Positions 34,753-45,805 of a DNA stretch of 64,000 nt are shown piece after piece (positions within the stretch are counted from its first letter, which is position 1; each line of letters opens with the position of its first letter). This stretch comes from Bilabrum cf. latius (Eukaryota > Bigyra: Bicosoecida > Bigyra > Bicosoecida), in NCBI GenBank assembly GCA_965178125.1, contig OZ237764.1, forward strand, positions 124,001 through 188,000, given 5' to 3'. The notes beneath the pieces are model-generated. The model had not been told where the DNA came from, ran no database searches, and worked only from the letters and a program-made list of their open reading frames with translations. The translations under genes were made by a program, and so were the position numbers.

Positions 34753-37700
34753 TCAGCGCCTCATGCGGGGGCCCCCACCTACGCCCAAGGCCCGCACATG
34801 CACCAGCTCCCCGCTCACCATCATCCCGCCAACACCTGCCCCCACCTCACACACTGGTCTCACCTGCATCGGCATGACCCGCAGCACCAAATCCAACCCC
34901 GGCTCTCCCTGCACCCCATCTATCGCCTCGCTACTCCCTGCCCCTTGTTCCCCGGCCATGGCTGGGTCCATGGTGAGGGTGGGCCGCATGCCGCGTTGGA
35001 GAACAGTGGGGGACGGGGCCGTCAGCACGGGACTGGTGCGGGGCACCATGTGAGGCACCATGTGGGGCAGAGAAACACGGGAGGTTGAGTGGGAGGCGGG
35101 TTGGGCAGGTGGTGCATCTGGCCTAGTTGCGCCCATTGCCGCTGATGCAGAGGATGCATAGGCGGACATGTTACCTCTGCCCCTTAGCACCCCTTGCACA
35201 GGCCGCATATGGTCCTCCTCCTCCCACCCTCCATCACTACTGTCATCGCTCATCCACCCATCCCGAGGAGGGCGGCGAGGCCGCACGGCTGCCAGCTGGG
35301 GCAAATGTTTGTCCGCGCTGCCAGCCTGGCCATCGTCACCATGCTATTCTTGCTCCTGCCGCTGGCTCGATGCCGGATGCTACTCTTGCTCCTGCTGCTG
35401 GCTCGATGCCGGGGCTTCGCCACCACCCCCGTGCTGTTCCTCGCCCTCCTGTCCACTAGCCCTCTCTTCCTCCTCGCCCCCCTCCCTTCCAAGCCCCCTC
35501 CTGCTCTTCATGCCCAGCAGCTTGCTCCACGACACACCACTGGATCGAGCTGCATCCCGCAGAGCGAATCGATCCATCAGGAAGGGCTCGGCGAGAGGAG
35601 AGGAAGAAATAGGTGCAGGTGGCAGGACGTGCTACCCATCCCGGGAATTGGCATTTGATGATGCTGAGGATGCTGATGGCTCTGCCTGCATCTCTCCCTC
35701 CCCCTTCCTGTTCCTGTCCCCGTCCCTGTCCATCTCCCTCCCTGCATCGCCCAGCGCGTCAAACAGGTCGATCCGGTCAAGCGAGCTCTCCAGCTTGCCA
35801 TCCAGCTGCACGATCACCTGGCCCCCCTGCATCACCCGCTTGGCCTGCTGCAGGGAGCCAGCAGGAGCCACGGAGGCAGCACCACTAGGGGCCCTCTGCT
35901 TCTCCTTGTCGTGGGCTGGATGTGCCCCAACCTTGGCCTAGGCCTAGGGGGCACCGCTAGACGACCCACCTGGACCAAGACCACCACTAGACGACCCACC
36001 TGCAAGACCACCACTAGACGACCCACCTGCAAGACCACCACTAGACGACCCACCTGCAAGACCACCACTAGACGACCCACCTGCAAGACCACCACTAGAC
36101 GACCCACCTGCAAGACCACCACTAGACGACCCACCTGCAAGACCACCACTAGACGACCCACCTGCAAGACCACCACTAGACGACCCACCTGCAAGACCCG
36201 GGGGATCAACCCTGGACAATGCCTCCGATGATTCTGAACGTGCCTCCCCAGCCTCCCCAATCGCTCGCCCCACCACAGAATCATTAGAAGATATTCTATT
36301 CCCAGCACCTGCATGCCCTGCACCTGCACTATGTCGCACCAAGTCCACCGCCTCTTCTTGCGTCAGATCAATCTGCAGCTCCACCGGCACCTGCATCGGC
36401 TCCACAGCCCCGTCGTCTGCAATACTGCGGTGTGCCACGAACCTTCGCTCTGGCATGGAACTGGACGGAGGGAGGGCCCGAGACATGCCACTAGCACCGG
36501 CACAGCTATTGGCGATGGCATCGTCTGCATTCGTCGTGCTCTCGCGGCAGTGTGTCTCAGCAGCCGGGACCCCTCTAGGACCATCGACATGCGTGTCTAC
36601 ACTAGCCGCACCACCCGCTGCCAGGGTCATTGCACCCAGCTCGGGATCCATGGAAGGGGCAGTTGGCTTGACGGATGCATGCCCAGTGACAGCCCTTGCT
36701 GGCAAAGACGATGGACCTCCGTGCTTGTCCTGTTTCGCAGCCACCGGCTCCCCCTCCTCCTTCTGATGGCCCTCCCGCCCCACAGCAAGCATCCCTCTGA
36801 GCTATGCTGCCGCCCCGCAATCCCTTGGCTCCATCCACCGTAAGCCCCTTTTACTGGGCATGAACGCACGCCTGGCATTCCCGTCCATGCACCCACTTCG
36901 GTCACGCTCCAGCTGCAGCCCTACCACGATCGCCCCCCTTCCCCCCACGATTTCCAGAATCGTGGCCCTCTCGTCCCTTTTCACTTGCATGCAGTCCACC
37001 ACGATCAGAGGGCCGGGGGGCAGCAGAGGCATCGGGGTCGTGGCCTGGGCATCCTTACTGCCATCATCATCGTCAGAATCGCCGCCATCACGCGGCTTCG
37101 GGGCGAATCTGGGCATTGCCATGCGCCCCATGCCTTGGATCTTCCGCTCATAGTGCGAGGCCAGAGCGGCATCCCCGCGCTCTGTCGCCTGCCGTATGCC
37201 TTCTCGCAGCGCATACAGTTTTCGCAGCCTGACTTCGTTGCGCGACCGCTCCAGCTCATACATCAAGGCATCTGATTCCGCCATATCATACTCATCCTCA
37301 TCATCCCCGAATTCATCCGAATCCTGGCTGCTGTCTTCCACCACGGTCTAAACTGAACCCACAACGCCGCGTGGATCCACGGGGCCTTCCTCCAGCAGCA
37401 GTTGCGGCATGTCGTCCCCGTGCGATGCACCCTCCCACATCCCGTGCTCCATGCACGCCAGAAACTCCTGCCCGTCAATGCCAGCGGCCCTGTAGCACCT
37501 GCCCAGCTCCCTCTCAATCTAGTGCTGCACCAGCTCGAACCGGCCCTGAAGGTCGTCCTCGGACACCCGCACGGACCCGTGCCCCGCCTTCTGCACGAGC
37601 CACCTGGCGATAGTGGACTTGCCGGCGCCTTGCCGCCCCGACATGATCACGACCACCGGCGGAGAGGACACGTGAGGGACGAGATCGCGCTCGGTGCAGA

Positions 37701-37881
37701 AGCCCGCAAACCATGGGGCACTGGATGTCTGCAGCTGCCGGATGGAGCCATACACGCTGGGGTGGCGCGGGACCCCCGTTTCAGATTCATAGAGTCGTGC
37801 ACTATCGTACATTTCGGGCGATACAGCAGCAGCAGGCCCTGAGCTCTGTGCGCGCGCACTATTCACAGACAAAGTGCCACT

Positions 37882-37913
<32 letters not shown>

Positions 37914-40232
37914 TGCTGCTGCTGGTGCTGCTCGTGGTGGCCCCACGCACACCTGGAGCTGCACAGCCACGGACACTGTGAGCCAAGACTGTGGCCTTCC
38001 TATCCAGCGCACAGCTGGGCAGCAAGGCCACCCTCCGAGGTGCGCCCGGAATGGGACAGCCTGCAGCCACTGCGGCGCTGGCTTGCCGGGCCCTCTGCAT
38101 CCACCACTTTCCCTGCTTTCGCAGCTTGAATTGCCTCACGGGCCCCAGAGTGTGCCAAGCCGCGGCGCTGTACTGAGCCTGAAGCAGCCCACACGGGCTG
38201 GTGCGATAAACACCGTTTCCCCCATCCTCGTGCGCTCCATTGTTTGGGCTAGTTGCCCAGAGCATAGAAGGCAGCTCTGTGTTGATGTGCTACCTTAGGC
38301 CTCTGGAGACCAGCAGGACCTTCTCCTCGGACTGACCGAATGGAACAGAGCCACCAGCATGCGCATCCGTGGGGCCAATCATGTCCAGCACGATGTCTTG
38401 GTCCCCCAGCATCCTCTTGGTCAAGCCAAACATGCACTCCTCCATCGACACATCGACGCAAGAGGATGCACCCGCCTGGCCTGCCTCCGGATTCCTCGTC
38501 CACCGGCCCGCAGCTGCCTCGATCTGCCCTCGGTAGAATCGCACAAGAGCCTCTCTGGCCGTGATGGCGGGCAGCCTGGCGCATGGGTACACTTCCCCCA
38601 GCAGCACCAGATCGGCATGTGATAGATGGCTCGCGCTCGCATTCACGGGCACTGGGTCGTACTGCCTGGCCTCATCAGCCGATGCCTGTGCCCCTGCCAT
38701 GCCTACAGGGATAGCTCCTCTGGTCCCGCACACAGCCAGCAAGCATGCCTCGGGGAAGCGCAGCAGCGGATGCGGCCTCCCCGGGGCTGCCAGCGGGGGC
38801 TCGAAGAAATGCTCGGGTGTGCAGAACCGCATGCCGGCGTTGAGAGCGAATCCAAGATCAGACGAGGAATGGTCCGAGCCGCCGTACTCGCCATGTCGTC
38901 CTGCCTCATCTCCCACGAACATGCTGCGCGCATGGTCCACATGTAGTCCCCCTGTGAGCGCATGGATGGCCATGCAGGCCATCTGCCAAGCGCCAAGACC
39001 CGGCTTGCGGCACCAATCGTAGGACGGGGCAGCAACAATGAGGCACGGAATGCCGGACGATTCTAGCTTGGCCACGACTCTGACCAGCCTGCTCGTCACG
39101 TTGTTCTCTTTTCGCTCCGAGTTCTTGTCATAGGCCATACCCCCTTCGTTCGTGACCAGCACCACGAGCGGGAGCAGTAGAACCTCCTACTGGCTACCAG
39201 AGGACGGCCCACTCGAGCTGCTTGATGAGGACGACGAGGATGAGGACGAGGACGAGGACGATGCACTCGGTACATCCCCACCCTCTTCTCCACCACCCTA
39301 TGCCTCTCCAGCTCCAGCTCCGGCTCCAGCTCCAGCTCCCCACGTGGCCATCTCGATGGCCCGCTGCCGGATGCGCCTGGCTATGGTGCGGAAATTGCCA
39401 CCCGCGAATCCTTTCTCGTCGCGGTTGTTCCTCCTCACCACTGTCTCATCCACGTCCATGGCCAGCACCTGCACGAGGCCCTGCTGTGCTGCAGTGCCAT
39501 GCACAAGTCGCCAGTTGGGCTCCGATCGCTCTGCAGCGCAGTGCCTCACCGTGTGTCCAAATGCCCTGGCCTCGTGAAGCCAGTCGCTGGAGGCACGCAG
39601 GTAGCACACGCCGCCCACGGGGCCATCTGTTGATACGGGCCGCTTGTTGGAGCTGATTCTGCCCAGTATACCGTATGAGATCCACTCGTCACTGGGTAGC
39701 GTTCCGATGGCCCTTGTGACAGGCGAGATGACAGGCATGCCAGCTGATGGCTATGCATCGCTCCCCGATGCTCTGCCTTCTCTCTGCTCAGCCCCCCCGC
39801 CCTGCTCCTCTTGTGTATTCGAGTCCTGCATACTGCTTCTCAGTTGAGAATCAGAGGGGCACCCCACGAACATGCTCCGATCGCCCCCCTCGGGGCCCTG
39901 GGGTGGCCCTGCCCCATTTCCGGCCACCTTCCATTTACTCGGGTCCAGATACCCGTACATAACGTCGGACCGACGCGTAGCCTATCGCATTCTGGCCCTT
40001 GCCTACCGCACTCTGACCCCGCACCCCAGCAGTCTCATCGCCTCTGCCGCTGCCTCTTACCTGCTCAAACCCTCCGGCGGTGCAAATGCCAGGCCAGGAG
40101 CCAGCACCCGGGAGCTGCCACGGTGGGACACAAGCGCGGAGGTGAGCGGCGGGACAGGGGGGGCTGCAGATGCAATAGACAAGGGAGCAATGGCGGCTGT
40201 AGAGCCACTGGACATATCCTTGTCCTTGCCCT

Positions 40233-40271
<39 letters not shown>

Positions 40272-41460
40272 CCTTGCCCTTCCCGTTGTCCTTGCCTCCA
40301 GTAATGCTGCTATCGATACTACATGCGCTGCTGGCTGCCGCTGATCCTGCCCCTACATCCCCTCCAGAGTTGGCCATCCTAAGCTATGCCGCCAGTGCCA
40401 GTCCCCTGGTGACCACCCTTTCAGCCACGTGCTTTGGAGCTTCCACCGGGGGCTGCTTGGCGGTGGGCAGCGCGAGACCAGGAACCCACTCCAGGGCAGG
40501 CTCGTATCCCAGACCATCAACTTGGGGCGGCTCCGCGGCTGCCGCTGCCTGTGCGGCCTAGTATGCCCTGGCCCTGGCTGCCTGCTTGGCCCGGATCTAG
40601 GCGGCAAGGCCATGGCCGAAGAACGGCTCGGCCGGGGCAGGGGCAGGGGCAGGGGCAGGGGCAGGGGCAGGGGCAGGGGCAGGGGCAGGGGCAGGGGCAG
40701 GGGCAAGGGCAAGGGCAGGGGCAGGGGCCGAAGTGCCCGTGCTTCCTTGGGCCCCTGGTTCTGGTTCACCATCTTGGTCGGTATGTTCGGTCCGCCTACG
40801 CTTACTGGGTGCTTCCTAGTCGCCGGCGGATGCGCGCGCTGCAGTCCCCGCCCCACTCCCTGCTGCCTTCGCCGAGTGAGCACTTGCTTCGCTGGAGGGC
40901 GCGCCTCTGCTGGCGGGCTCTTCGTCGCCGTCATCCGATTCAAGGTCTATGACCACAGGTGATCTGATCTGTGGCTACCTGGGACGCTTGTTACCCACAT
41001 CGCTCGTTGTTGCTTGCGCAGGTAGGGCACTTTCTCCCGCGGCGCCCCCCGCAGCCTGGCTCGGACCCGACTCCTGCCCAAGTTCGGGCGTAAAATAGTC
41101 CCACCGGTGCGGTTCTGTCGGAACCAATCTCCCTGTTTTAATGCATTCGTCCATCCAAGACTTCTTTACCATGTCGATTGGTCTATAGGGCCGCTGCAGG
41201 AGTGCAATCGGAGAACCTGGCTTGCCTAGCGCGAACAGTTTAGCGTATGTGCTTTGCAGTGTCTAGTACGGAGAGACTACAATAGAATTTTGCAAAAAAT
41301 GCCCCGGAGGAGCATTTTTCCGAATATTGAGCCACTTGCTCAGCTCTGCATGCTTCGCGATGAGCGCCGACAGCTTTCGCACTTTCGTTTTGGTTAATGA
41401 GAACAAATCCACAGAGAAAAACACGTCCACTGGCACTGGATTAATAATATTGCTCTGCAT
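34753..41460 (-). CDS. PNKP: Giant BRCT-PNKP DNA-end repair protein
   Basis: ATG at 41460 to TGA at 34753, about 2219 residues with some 20 TAGs as Gln and one 48-nt intron (40060-40013, AG|GTAAGA to GTCAG). Residues 1-115 form a BRCT domain (Ile-Asp-Met-Val-Lys-Lys-Ser-Trp-Met-Asp-Glu-Cys-Ile). Near 653 the HAD motif Met-Asp-Val-Asp-Glu-Thr starts a 3'-phosphatase, with Leu-Val-Thr-Asn-Glu-Gly-Gly, Arg-Lys-Pro-Gly-Leu-Gly and Phe-Val-Gly-Asp-Glu-Ala-Gly-Arg following. Near 1258 the Walker A Gly-Arg-Gln-Gly-Ala-Gly-Lys-Ser-Thr opens a 5'-kinase, completed by Ile-Val-Val-Asp-Cys-Met-Gln-Val-Lys-Arg-Asp-Glu-Arg. PNKP restores 3'-OH/5'-phosphate DNA ends for ligation. It is about four times normal length, with BRCT in place of FHA and large disordered inserts. 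It is divergent from TPR-thioredoxin. Confidence 0.85.
36001..36189 (-). repeat. 27-bp minisatellite, seven exact units, coding
   Basis: Seven consecutive 27-bp units (diverged units flank them) encode the nonapeptide Leu-Ala-Gly-Gly-Ser-Ser-Ser-Gly-Gly in the C-terminal part of the PNKP protein. Unit identity is complete, so the array is young or homogenised. Confidence 0.9.
40638..40728 (-). repeat. GGGGCA hexanucleotide array, coding
   Basis: About 15 copies of a GGGGCA hexamer (two variant units) encode an Ala-Pro run between the BRCT and phosphatase domains of the PNKP protein on the minus strand. Confidence 0.85.
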
Positions 41461-41591
41461 GGCTTCAACGGTATCGATCTCGTGTGCTGGTTGCAGGAAT
41501 CGGCAAAAAGCCCGGGCTGGGGTCGTCTGGTTCCGGAATCACAAATCAGCTAAAAGCCAATCCCGTCAGCTATACAATCAAAATTGTCTCT
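41461..41591. promoter_or_regulatory. Shared divergent promoter region
   Basis: Only 131 bp lie between the divergent start codons of the PNKP gene (-) and the TPR-thioredoxin gene (+), so the two must share a bidirectional promoter. No motif is assigned. Confidence 0.45.
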
Positions 41592-44158
41592 ATGCAGTCC
41601 GCATCTGATCCTTCTAGGCAGAAGGGTAACGCTGCATTTGCCAAGCGAGACTATCTTGGTGCCGTTTAGTTCTACAACGACGCAATTCGTGAGAGAGAGC
41701 TTGTGCGTAGACCCGGTGCCAAGTGCTCGACTGGTTGTACTTAGCTCCTCAAGAATCGCACCAACGCATCCATGTGATGGCTATTTCGTTTGCAGGATAG
41801 GATAAGACGGATGTTGCTGCCTATTCCAACCTGGCTGCTGCTCTGCTCGCTGTCGGCAGGCCCGGGGCTGCTGCCATTGCTGGTGTTCAAGCGGTTCATG
41901 AAATGCTGCATGGGCACCTGGATGAGGAAACTGAAGATGCAGGTGCCTTGAAGGAGTGGAGGGTGTTGTGCAAGGCTGCGTATCGTGGATCCATTGGATT
42001 GTCGTGGTGTGGCCACGTAGCTGCGGGCGCTAGGCTCGCCGAGTTCGCGAGCGCAGCGGCCAGGGTGGCATCTAGTGGCGGCATGAACTCCAAGGACATT
42101 GCATTTGAATCCCAATCGAAAGAGACTGTCCGCGCTGCGGCTGCCGCCTGGGGCATGCTCCGCGAGAGCAGCCGAACCGCAGGAGATGGATCAGCTGATA
42201 GCACTGCAGGAGGTGGCCCCACTGGCACTGGCGGCGGCATCCACACCGTGCTCATGCGAGCTGTGACAGCACTTGCACTGGATAAATCAGAGTTCAAAGG
42301 CGCCGCTATGTTGACAGGTCCAAAGGCCGACGCAGCGCCCTCAAGCGCCAGTGCAAGCGATGGGGGCGCCGCCACTGTTGCAGCACTGGCAGGGGAGGGG
42401 GAGGGGGAGGGTGCATCAGCGGCGGCCCCTGTGCGCCCACTCCTCCCCGGCATCGATACCCTGCGCGAGGCAAGGTGCACTGCACTGCGGCTAGAGCGAG
42501 CCGCAGCTGCAGCCGCGCCCCCTGCCGGCAAGGCTGCCCCCGTTGCCCAGTTCAAAGCCCGCTCTGCCGCGCTGGAGGCGTGCATCGGCAGCGCATGGCT
42601 GGCAGGGGGGATGGCCTCTGTGGCAGTGGAGCGGCTGGAAGAGGCCCTGGCTCGATGGGAGGACCACGAGGACGGCAAGCGGGCCGCTGCTCGCCTGGAG
42701 GAGGCACTGGCGCCGGCTGTGCAAAGGGAGATGATCGGCAGGTGGGACCGCGGCAGTCCAGAGGGATGGAAGGGAGGCAGGCGCTCCCTGGAGATCATGC
42801 GAGCCGTATGTGACTGTGCACTGGCAGACCATGCAGGTGCCGTGCAGCGACTGCAGCGCTTGCCCCTGGGTGGCAGCGGGGGACCCTCAGCTGAGCCGAG
42901 TGGTGTATGCACTGCCGCGCCGTCGTCTGCAGCTTCAAGCTCAAGCGGTGCGGTGCCGAAAGGCATCGGAGCTCTCATCGCGCACCTGCAGGCTGTCATC
43001 GCTGAGAAAGCTCGGCTCGGGTCTCGCTTCAAGGAGGCCAGCGGGTCCGCAGGCGGTGACAATGCCAGCATGCGGGAGATTGCGGAGGGCTATGCTGCCC
43101 TCGGTGCCTTGTTGCCTGGGCTTGGACCTGGACCTGGGGCTGGGGCTGGGGGGACGGATGCCGCCGGATGGCAGTCGGCGCTGCTGGATGTGCTGCGCAT
43201 CGGTGGTTCCTGCGCCAGCTTCGGTTGCAACCAGAGCGTGGCGCTGCTCCGAGCAGGGGACGAACAAGGGGCCCTGAGGGCGGCGATGGGGGTCTGCCGC
43301 AGGCACCCGCTGAGTGAGAGGGGCTGGCACAGGCTGGCCAATGCGGCGGCTGCCAGGCTCGCGGGTTTGGGAGGTGGTGGCAAGGGGCCAGCGAGCGGAG
43401 CTAGCGTCACGGTGAAGTCCCAGTCCCCGGGACAGATCCGCGCCCTGCTGTGCTCCGCTGTGGATGTGCTGGGATGCCTGGAGGACTACACAGCCCCTGC
43501 GGCAGGCAGTCTCCCGCTGGGCAAGGGCCGGGCCTCCTGGCTGGCGGAGGGGGTCAGGGGGGAGGCATCCAGGAGGGCGCTGGGCAAGGACCTGGCCAAA
43601 GGCAGGGCACTCGTCACACGCGGGGGCACACCCGCCGTGCGAGAGGTCCCCAGCGACGGGCACTTCTCCAGCGTGGCGGCTGCGGCCGCTGCCACTGGCA
43701 CCGTGCTCGTGGTGGACTACCACGCGACGTGGTGCGGTCCCTGCAAGATGCTGGCCCCGCACTACCAGGCGCTGGCCAGACGGCTCTCCGGGCCCCGCTG
43801 CCAGTTCCTCAAGGTGGACGGGGACGTGTGCCAGCGAACGGTCGCAACCGCCGGGGTGAGGGCGTTCCCGACAGTGCACGGGTACTGGCCCCCTTCAGGA
43901 ACCAGACTGGCCGAGCTGCAGGGGGCGGATCCCTCGGCGCTGCAGCGGGTGGTCAAAGAGGCGATCGAGAGGGGGCGGGCGGCAAGGGCCAAGGTGCTGA
44001 GCAGAGCGAGGGCGGCCGGCGACTCGGAGGGGGGCGCGAGTCCTCTGTCCAAGGCCGACGCAGAGGGGGCCGCGGTGGCGGGTCCCGCTCTTGCGGATGC
44101 TGCCCTGGTGCAGGCAGTCAAAGGGGCGCTGGAGGCAGCCGCATCGATGGGGCTGTGA
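41592..44158 (+). CDS. TPR-thioredoxin fusion protein
   Basis: Exons are 41592-41706 and 41796-44158 (825 residues); the 89-nt intron restores a TPR pair: Lys-Gly-Asn-Ala-Ala-Phe ... Tyr-Leu-Gly-Ala-Val-Gln-Phe-Tyr, then Ala-Tyr-Ser-Asn-Leu-Ala-Ala-Ala-Leu-Leu. TAGs at 41667 and 41798 are read as Gln, the first inside the TPR. A long Ala-rich helical middle follows. The C-terminal thioredoxin fold has the Trp-Cys-Gly-Pro-Cys-Lys active site and the cis-Pro strand Phe-Pro-Thr-Val. Such fusions act as redox-active co-chaperones (TDX/TTL type in plants). The stop is TGA; the 3' half is duplicated downstream. A TGTAA lies at 44277. Confidence 0.85.
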
Positions 44159-44276
44159 TGGAGGCGTACTCAACAACCGGATGCACAGTGAAAAGCTATC
44201 ATGTCTCTTCCAAGTCATTCAAAACCTGACGGCCCAATCGCCACGATGGACCCAGCTAGCTCGAATTCGGCCCACA

Positions 44277-44281
44277 TGTAA
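44277..44281 (+). terminator. TGTAA, possible polyadenylation signal
   Basis: TGTAA lies about 120 bp after the TPR-thioredoxin stop and is kept in the duplicated copy at 45734. This matches the chlorophyte UGUAA signal; support is weak. Confidence 0.3.
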
Positions 44282-44348
44282 TGTGGAAGCAGGAGTCCCC
44301 TTTCATAGCCCGCCTCTTTCACAGCTCACTGCTCACTGCTTCACAGCT

Positions 44349-44645
44349 TCACTTCGCCTTGGCGGCAAGCGGGTCCGCCGGGCACGGGATCAGAGGCAGG
44401 ATGTACGGCGTGCTCCTCACGTATGCCTGGTACTTGGGGTTGGATGCATACCTCTCTGCGTAGTCCTTCTCCAGCATGGGGCCGGTGAGCAGGTAGAGCA
44501 GCAGCGTGATGAAGGCAGGGCTCAGCTGCGCCGACCAGAACATCAAGGGGCTCTGCAGGCCGCGGGCGGCCACTGTTGCGAGCATCCACCACATGATGAT
44601 CTCAGCTGCGTAGTTGGGGTGCCTGGAGAGGGACCAGAGGCCGGA
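44349..44645 (-). pseudogene. Truncated DUF1295 copy
   Basis: This is the C-terminal third of the DUF1295 gene (45806-46684) left by the tandem duplication. Similarity begins right at the junction, inside Ser-Gly-Leu-Trp-Ser-Leu-Ser-Arg-His-Pro-Asn-Tyr. The frame stays open upstream to about 44831 into antisense thioredoxin sequence. It lacks the N-terminal helices, so it should be non-functional. Confidence 0.9.
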
Positions 44646-45586
44646 GCTTCGGTTGCAACCAGAGCGTGGCGCTGCTCCGAGCAGGGGACGAACAAGGGGC
44701 CCTGAGGGCGGCGATGGGGGTCTGCCGCAGGCACCCGCTGAGTGAGAGGGGCTGGCACAGGCTGGCCAATGCGGCGGCTGCCAGGCTCGCGGGTTCGGGA
44801 GGTGGTGGCCAGGGGCCAGCGAGCGGGGCAAGCGTCACGGTGAAGTCCCAGTCCCCGGGACAGATCCGCGCCCTGCTGTGCTTCGCTGTGGATGTGCTGG
44901 GATGCCTGGAGGACTACACAGCCCCTGCGGCAGGCAGTCTCCCGCTGGGCAAGGGCCGGGCCTCCTGGCTGGCGGAGGGGGTCAGGGGGGAGGCATCCAG
45001 GAGGGCGCTGGGCAAGGACCTGGCCAAAGGCAGGGCACTCGTCACACGCGGGGGCACACCCGCCGTGCGAGAGGTCCCCAGCGACGGGCACTTCTCCAGC
45101 GTGGCGGCTGCGGCCGCTGCCACCGGAACCGTGCTCGTGGTGGACTACCACGCGACGTGGTGCGGTCCCTGCAAGATGCTGGCCCCGCACTACCAGGCGC
45201 TGGCCAGACGGCTCTCCGGGCCCCGCTGCCAGTTCCTCAAGGTGGACGGGGACGTGTGCCAGCGAACGGTCGCAACCGCCGGGGTGAGGGCGTTCCCGAC
45301 AGTGCACGGGTACTGGCCCCCTTCAGGAACCAGACTGGCCGAGCTGCAGGGGGCGGATCCCTCGGCGCTGCAGCGGGTGGTCAACGAGGCGATCGAGAGG
45401 GGGCGGGCGGCAAGGGCCAAGGTGCTGAGCAGAGCGAGGGCGGCCGGCGACTCGGAGGGGGGCGCGAGTCCTCTGTCCAAGGCCGACGCAGAGGGGGCCG
45501 CGGTGGCGGGTCCCGCTCTTGCGGATGCTGCCCTGGTGCAGGCAGTCAAAGGGGCGCTGGAGGCAGCCGCATCGATGGGGCTGTGA
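44646..45586 (+). pseudogene. Truncated TPR-thioredoxin copy
   Basis: The second copy of the duplication retains the last 310 or so residues of TPR-thioredoxin, including an intact Trp-Cys-Gly-Pro-Cys site, with an in-frame ATG at 44666 and TGA at 45584. It lacks the TPR exon and the native promoter. It could encode a stand-alone thioredoxin if transcribed, but more likely is a decaying fragment. Confidence 0.8.
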
Positions 45587-45805
45587 TGGAGGCGTACTCA
45601 ACAACCGGATGCACAGTGAAAAGCTATCATGTCTCTTCCAAGCCATTCAAAGCAATCATGTCTCTCCTAAACCATTCAAAACCTGACGGCCCAATCGCCA
45701 CGATGGACCCAGCTAGCTCGAATTCGGCCCACATGTAATGTGGAAGCAGGAGTCCCCTTTCATAGCCCGCCTCTTTCATAGCTCACTGCTCACTGCTTCA
45801 CAGCT

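Noticed and set aside
35940-36215. CRISPR-like regular repeat array
   Set aside because: Units are contiguous 27-mers without unique spacers and translate in frame to a nonapeptide of the PNKP protein; it is a coding minisatellite.
40429-40962. Plus-strand Gly-Arg-rich gene over the GGGGCA array
   Set aside because: It is the complement of the Ala-Pro linker in the PNKP gene and has no independent support.
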